Assembly (NCBI RefSeq): GCF_046097065.1
Contig: NZ_CP175563.1
Coordinates: 3,100,001 to 3,164,000 of the forward strand
DNA: 64,000 nucleotides
Direction: 5' to 3'
From: Syntrophus buswellii
GTDB taxonomy: Bacteria > Desulfobacterota > Syntrophia > Syntrophales > Syntrophaceae
The notes beneath the pieces were generated by a model that was not told where the DNA came from, did no database searches, and saw nothing but the letters and a program-made list of their open reading frames with translations. The position numbers were made by a program, and so were the translations under genes. Position 1 is the first letter of the stretch. Each line of letters starts with the position of its first letter. Of the stretch, positions 60,698 to 64,000 are shown in pieces.

Positions 60698-61171
60698 CTA
60701 AGCTCTTTTTGTAATCAGCCAGTACGTCAATCCCAAAGCCAAAACAACGGCCGCGGTTCCATAGATGAAAGGAGGCGTTATATATTCGAAATCAAAAATG
60801 ATGACTTTCCGGGCAATGGCCATCAGCGCCGTGGCGATCACCAGCCGGACAGGCAATACATTCGTGCTCAGGTACATCCTGATGTTGATGAAGATTTCAA
60901 TGGCGATCAATACGGCCAGAAAACCGCCGAAGGTGGCAAGTATGTCACTGATCTGCAAAAGCATAAAAGGCGGCTGGACCAGCCGCTGGTATAAAATATA
61001 GATGACGTCCGCAATGCCCCAGACAATCACAAGGACCATGAGCACCGCCAGAACTTTCACGGCAATTCTTATGACCTTATGCAAAAAACGGATGGTGCGA
61101 TCTTCATGCGCCGGATCGAACTCATGACCGGATTCAAGCTCCTGGCGCGCTACGTCATCGTCTTTTTCCAT
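60698..61171 (-). CDS. PsiE-like membrane protein
   Basis: 157 residues with four hydrophobic helices and conserved Arg/Asp turns (ILATFGGFLAVLIAIEIFIN and VRLVIATALMAIARKVIIFD), matching the phosphate-starvation-inducible PsiE family, whose biochemical role is not known. Its N-terminus is acidic (MEKDDDVARQELESG). GAGAGGAACAGCC precedes the ATG. Followed by its own terminator. Confidence 0.85.
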   Translation of the reverse strand: MEKDDDVARQELESGHEFDPAHEDRTIRFLHKVIRIAVKVLAVLMVLVIVWGIADVIYILYQRLVQPPFMLLQISDILATFGGFLAVLIAIEIFINIRMYLSTNVLPVRLVIATALMAIARKVIIFDFEYITPPFIYGTAAVVLALGLTYWLITKRA

Positions 61172-61297
61172 GGCTGTTCCTCTCGATAAGGAAACATGAT
61201 GTTATGGATTGCCCCAATGGTTCCGGCCAGAGGTCCTGGACGGGCACTCCCGGGTGTCTTGTCAGCTTCCAGCCAGGACGGAAGCGTCCGGCATCGC

Positions 61298-62155
61298 TTA
61301 CGCCGCCGGAGAGGCAGCCTCAAGACCTTTCCGCTTCAGAAAGGCCGCCTTGATGGCCTCCACGGCACCGTCAACGGTGATGATCCGCATGTTGATCAAC
61401 AGGTCGTAATGGCCGGGATCCGTCATATCCATGTGAAAATACTTCCGGATGAAGGCTTGCCGGTCGTTGTCGGTTTTCAGGACGTATTTTTCCGCCTCCT
61501 TGCGGGTCGCGTTCTGAACCTTCATGATGTGCGCGATCCGGTCTTCCAGGGGGGCCACCAGCCGGATTCGGAAAAGCTTCTCCGGAGGCAGAATGTAGTG
61601 GGCGCCCCGACCGACGATAATTGCATTTCCGTAACGTCCGATGGTGGCGATAATCTTGATCAGGTGGTCCAGGTACTGGTCCGGCCACAGGTGCTTGTGC
61701 TCGAAAAAGGAAGCTATCCAGGCGTCGCGTCGGCTCACCTCCTTTTCATCCAGCGATTCGATGACCCGTTTGCTGATCTGCGCGCTTTCCGCCACATAGT
61801 CGATAATCTGATTGTTCATCAGCTCCATGTTCAGCTCCCGGGAAAGACGCTGGGCGATTTCAGTCCCGCAGGCACCCGCCTCCCGGGAAATCGTGATCAC
61901 GCCCCCGCTGGCTCCCTCTTTAAGTTCCTGTTCGGAAAGATTTTTCATCCGCTGCAATTGACTTTCGATATATCGCTCGATCCTGGAAGCGGCTTCTCTG
62001 TTCTGCTCTTCCACCTCTTCCTTCCTCTTCAAGGTCAGATCGCGGGTGAATTCATTGCAATAGACATTTCCCATGATATCTGTGCGAACACTGTAACGCT
62101 TCTGGCAGTTCTCCCGCCAGGCGCAAATGGCGCAGTATTTCGTTTCGCCTGCCAT
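61298..62155 (-). CDS. Cytidylate-kinase-like P-loop protein with Cys-rich N-terminus
   Basis: 285 residues. An N-terminal segment has four Cys (CAICAWRENC, then C33), which may bind a metal or Fe-S cluster. From about residue 80 it is the cytidylate-kinase-like family: ISREAGACGTEIAQRLSREL (P-loop-like), then VGRGAHYILPPEKLFRIRLVAP and DPGHYDLLINM. Classical Cmk has GxGKGT; here the phosphate loop is GACGTE. The true substrate is unknown. A paralogue begins in this window at 63434, with the RsbRD gene between. Confidence 0.8.
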   Translation of the reverse strand: MAGETKYCAICAWRENCQKRYSVRTDIMGNVYCNEFTRDLTLKRKEEVEEQNREAASRIERYIESQLQRMKNLSEQELKEGASGGVITISREAGACGTEIAQRLSRELNMELMNNQIIDYVAESAQISKRVIESLDEKEVSRRDAWIASFFEHKHLWPDQYLDHLIKIIATIGRYGNAIIVGRGAHYILPPEKLFRIRLVAPLEDRIAHIMKVQNATRKEAEKYVLKTDNDRQAFIRKYFHMDMTDPGHYDLLINMRIITVDGAVEAIKAAFLKRKGLEAASPAA

Positions 62156-62723
62156 GATCGGTACCTCCTTGAAAATGGGGTCTTCTCGTCCGGGAACTTC
62201 CGTTCGGTCCGGATTTTCCCACTGCTTTCCGGCCCTTTATGCCTTACAGGGAAAAACGGGGCAAAATGACGGCCGTCAAAGGCCTCTGGGCCACTGATCC
62301 GCTGCCGGAAGGGGGACGATGCCTTCCCTATGAACCTTTTCCCTCAGGAAATACGAAAATCCGACAAAAAAGTGGGCCTAAATTCCCCAAGGTGGAAAAG
62401 AAGGACGGCACCGAAGCGTTAAAAAAAGACTTTACTTTTTAACATCAATTAAATATTGACTAATTTGCCTGGGAAATCAAGGCGATATTTTGAGTTGAAA
62501 CAATCTGCAGGCCCTTTGCAATTCTTTTGCAGGAAATGATTGATATTTTTTCGCAATGCGAGTAAACATACATCGCAAATCAGTGGTGTACTGAGCGCGG
62601 TGTCAACTTAACGCATCGGAAAATCGGGACATGGACAGAGATGATCATGGCTTGCTGGGGAGGGCATGGTCACGCTGACCGGTTTTAATACATAAACATT
62701 TCTATTCAGGAGGAATACAGGTC
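62156..62723. other. Intergenic region between kinase-like gene and RsbRD gene
   Basis: About 570 bases, divergent promoters. AT-rich from 62440 to 62560. A short frame at 62239-62442 is not convincing. No RNA gene seen. Confidence 0.4.
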
Positions 62724-63179
62724 ATGATGAAAGTTTTTGCAGATCGCCTATTTGATGTGGTGGTGAAACACAAGAGGGACATTGCAGCAAATTGGGCAAA
62801 GGATGTACGAAAAAATCCCAAAACGCCATCATATCATGATTATACCCAGGATCAGTGCATCAGCTACGCGGTGGATTTTTACGAAAACTTCACGAATCTT
62901 TATTTCGAACCGAAACCTTACTCCGGGCAGGAGGAATATTTCTCCAAGTACGCGGAGCGAAGATTCCAGGAAGGGACTCCGCTTAACGAAGCCCTTCATG
63001 CCCTCATCATGATGCGCCGGCATCTCTGGCTTTATGCCGACATGCAGGTTGTCTTCACCAGCCCCCTGGACTCTTATCAGGCCATTGAGGCCATCACCAA
63101 GACCATGCGCATTTTCGACCACGCCATTTATATCATCAGCAGGCGATACGAAGCGTTCTGGAAAGGCGCAAAAAAATAA
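62724..63179 (+). CDS. RsbRD N-terminal-domain protein
   Basis: 151 residues, helical, resembling the RsbR-type co-antagonist N-terminal domain (RsbRD_N): KHKRDIAANWAKDVRKN, then YFSKYAERRFQEGTPLNEAL and ALIMMRRHLWLYADMQ. It carries no STAS output domain, so it may be a stand-alone sensor or adaptor. CAGGAGGAATACAGGTC precedes the ATG at 62724 (a second ATG follows directly). Its position between two cytidylate-kinase-like genes on the opposite strand may be meaningful. Confidence 0.75.
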   Translation: MMKVFADRLFDVVVKHKRDIAANWAKDVRKNPKTPSYHDYTQDQCISYAVDFYENFTNLYFEPKPYSGQEEYFSKYAERRFQEGTPLNEALHALIMMRRHLWLYADMQVVFTSPLDSYQAIEAITKTMRIFDHAIYIISRRYEAFWKGAKK

Positions 63180-63433
63180 TCCGGTTTCCCGGCTTCCGAA
63201 AAGAAACGGTTGTGTAACTCCAAATATGTAGATCGAACAGGCTCGCAGGACGGCTGAACAGGAGCGGTGTGGGTATGCACAACCGTGCATTCGGAAGGAC
63301 GATCGCAAAACAACGTCGGGGGACGCTTTGATGTAAGGTGGAAAGAAATCCGGATCTCTGACGCCCGGTACATTCAGAGGAGCGGATCCGGAGAATTTTC
63401 AACCGGGTTTGATGTTGACGGCGTACCGTCCTC

Positions 63434-64000
63434 TCACATCCCTTTAAATTTAGCCTTAAAGGCGGTCTCGAGCGTTGCAACCGCCGCATCGATGCTCAGG
63501 TTTTCGGTGTTCAACACGAGGTCATAGTCCAGGGGATTCGTGACATCCCGGTGGAAGTACTGTTCAACAAAGGATCTCCGATCATATTCCATCTTCAGGA
63601 CAAAGTCTTCCGCATCCTTCCGGCTTTGATTTCTTGCTTTCTCTGCCTTCTCGATCCGCATGTCCAGGGGGGCTATGATCCTGGTCCGGAATGTCGTTTC
63701 GCGGGGAAGGATGTACTGAGCGCCACGACCCAGGAGCATGGCATTGCCGTATTTCCCGATCGCACCGACGACACGGGTCAGATGGCGCAGATACTCATCG
63801 GGTGTAAGATGCTGAGTGGCGAACAGGGAACTGAGCCAGGAATTGAGTTTTGATGTTTCCTTCTCATCGAGAGATTTGACGGCCTCTTCGCTCTTTTCCG
63901 AGCTTTCTGCGATTCGCTGGATAATTTCACTGCCCAGAAGGTCCATTCCAAGCAACGACGCAAGTCTTTTGGCGATTTCGACGCCTCCGCTGCCGGGATC
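63434..64000 (-). CDS. Second cytidylate-kinase-like protein (cut by window end)
   Basis: The open frame runs to the edge of the window, so only the C-terminal part is seen. It matches the 61298-62155 gene: DPGSGGVEIAKRLASLLGMD at the P-loop, LLGRGAQYILPRETTFRTRI, and DVTNPLDYDLVLNTENLSID. Key differences from the first copy (GSGG rather than GACG) are in the phosphate loop. The stop is at 63434. Confidence 0.85.
   Translation of the reverse strand, partial: DPGSGGVEIAKRLASLLGMDLLGSEIIQRIAESSEKSEEAVKSLDEKETSKLNSWLSSLFATQHLTPDEYLRHLTRVVGAIGKYGNAMLLGRGAQYILPRETTFRTRIIAPLDMRIEKAEKARNQSRKDAEDFVLKMEYDRRSFVEQYFHRDVTNPLDYDLVLNTENLSIDAAVATLETAFKAKFKGM

Noticed and set aside
1..64000. CRISPR arrays and other direct-repeat clusters
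   Set aside because: No regularly spaced repeats were seen in any intergenic interval.

Overview
The window is about 64 kb of GC-rich bacterial chromosome, densely coded on both strands, with no phage or plasmid backbone. Its genes suggest an anaerobic, respiratory or syntrophic member of the Desulfobacterota (old Deltaproteobacteria), perhaps near Syntrophales. The grounds are a full rnfCDGEAB operon, formate-dehydrogenase accessory genes (two fdhD-like genes, fdhE, mobB), a near-complete classical menaquinone pathway, a periplasmic tetraheme flavocytochrome c, and a PolX/PHP repair polymerase. The taxonomic call is an inference from gene content.

Layout. 0.1-7.7 kb (minus strand): UppP, an unknown membrane-anchored protein coupled to a TPR/Slt lytic transglycosylase, a small-subunit catalase and a Fur/PerR-type regulator with a candidate operator between the last two. 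7.9-9.4 kb: an IS701-like insertion sequence placed just upstream of the menaquinone genes. 9.5-22.4 kb: menF-menD-menB, then an inserted block (Tat-exported FmdE-like protein, tetraheme fumarate-reductase-type flavocytochrome, WHy-type lipoprotein, small unknown protein), then menC-menE-menH-menA, mostly with overlapping start and stop codons. 22.6-29.2 kb: tandem fdhD paralogues, a universal stress protein, RseC, ApbE flavin transferase, an ABC-2 exporter pair and a PflX-like radical SAM protein. 29.5-35.3 kb: the Rnf operon, closed by a perfect bidirectional terminator. 35.4-44.3 kb: a GNAT/small DNA-binding-like pair, an SDR, tRNA-Leu(GAG), secG, polX, nth, fdhE, mobB, rnhA and a PspC protein. 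44.3-53.7 kb: htpX, a structured leader and menG/ubiE, a thiM-thiE-HAD operon, and thiol-redox genes (DsbC-like, TlpA-like, CcdA) with RidA and a PilZ protein. 54-64 kb: a DASS carboxylate transporter, a large hybrid sensor kinase, membrane and zinc-ribbon proteins, and two cytidylate-kinase-like genes flanking an RsbRD-type gene.

The most striking observation is in rnfB (34390-35250). The reading frame is interrupted only once, by a UGA at codon 54, exactly where the first cysteine of the RnfB iron-sulfur motif belongs. A 17-nt hairpin follows in the same register as the SECIS hairpin of E. coli fdhF, with the same GCAGGU at +16 to +21. The simplest reading is a selenocysteine-containing RnfB, with selenium as a ligand or neighbour of an Fe-S cluster in an ion-pumping respiratory complex. 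In the same operon RnfA carries an extra N-terminal lipoprotein signal and about 100 residues of probably periplasmic domain, absent from ordinary RnfA.

How the genes work together: the Rnf complex would couple ferredoxin:NAD+ electron transfer to ion pumping. ApbE would attach FMN to RnfD and RnfG, and RseC is a typical Rnf-associated membrane protein. FdhD, FdhE and MobB serve Mo/W formate dehydrogenases encoded elsewhere. The Men enzymes plus MenG make menaquinone, which could feed the periplasmic flavocytochrome reductase; the DASS transporter could supply its dicarboxylate substrate.
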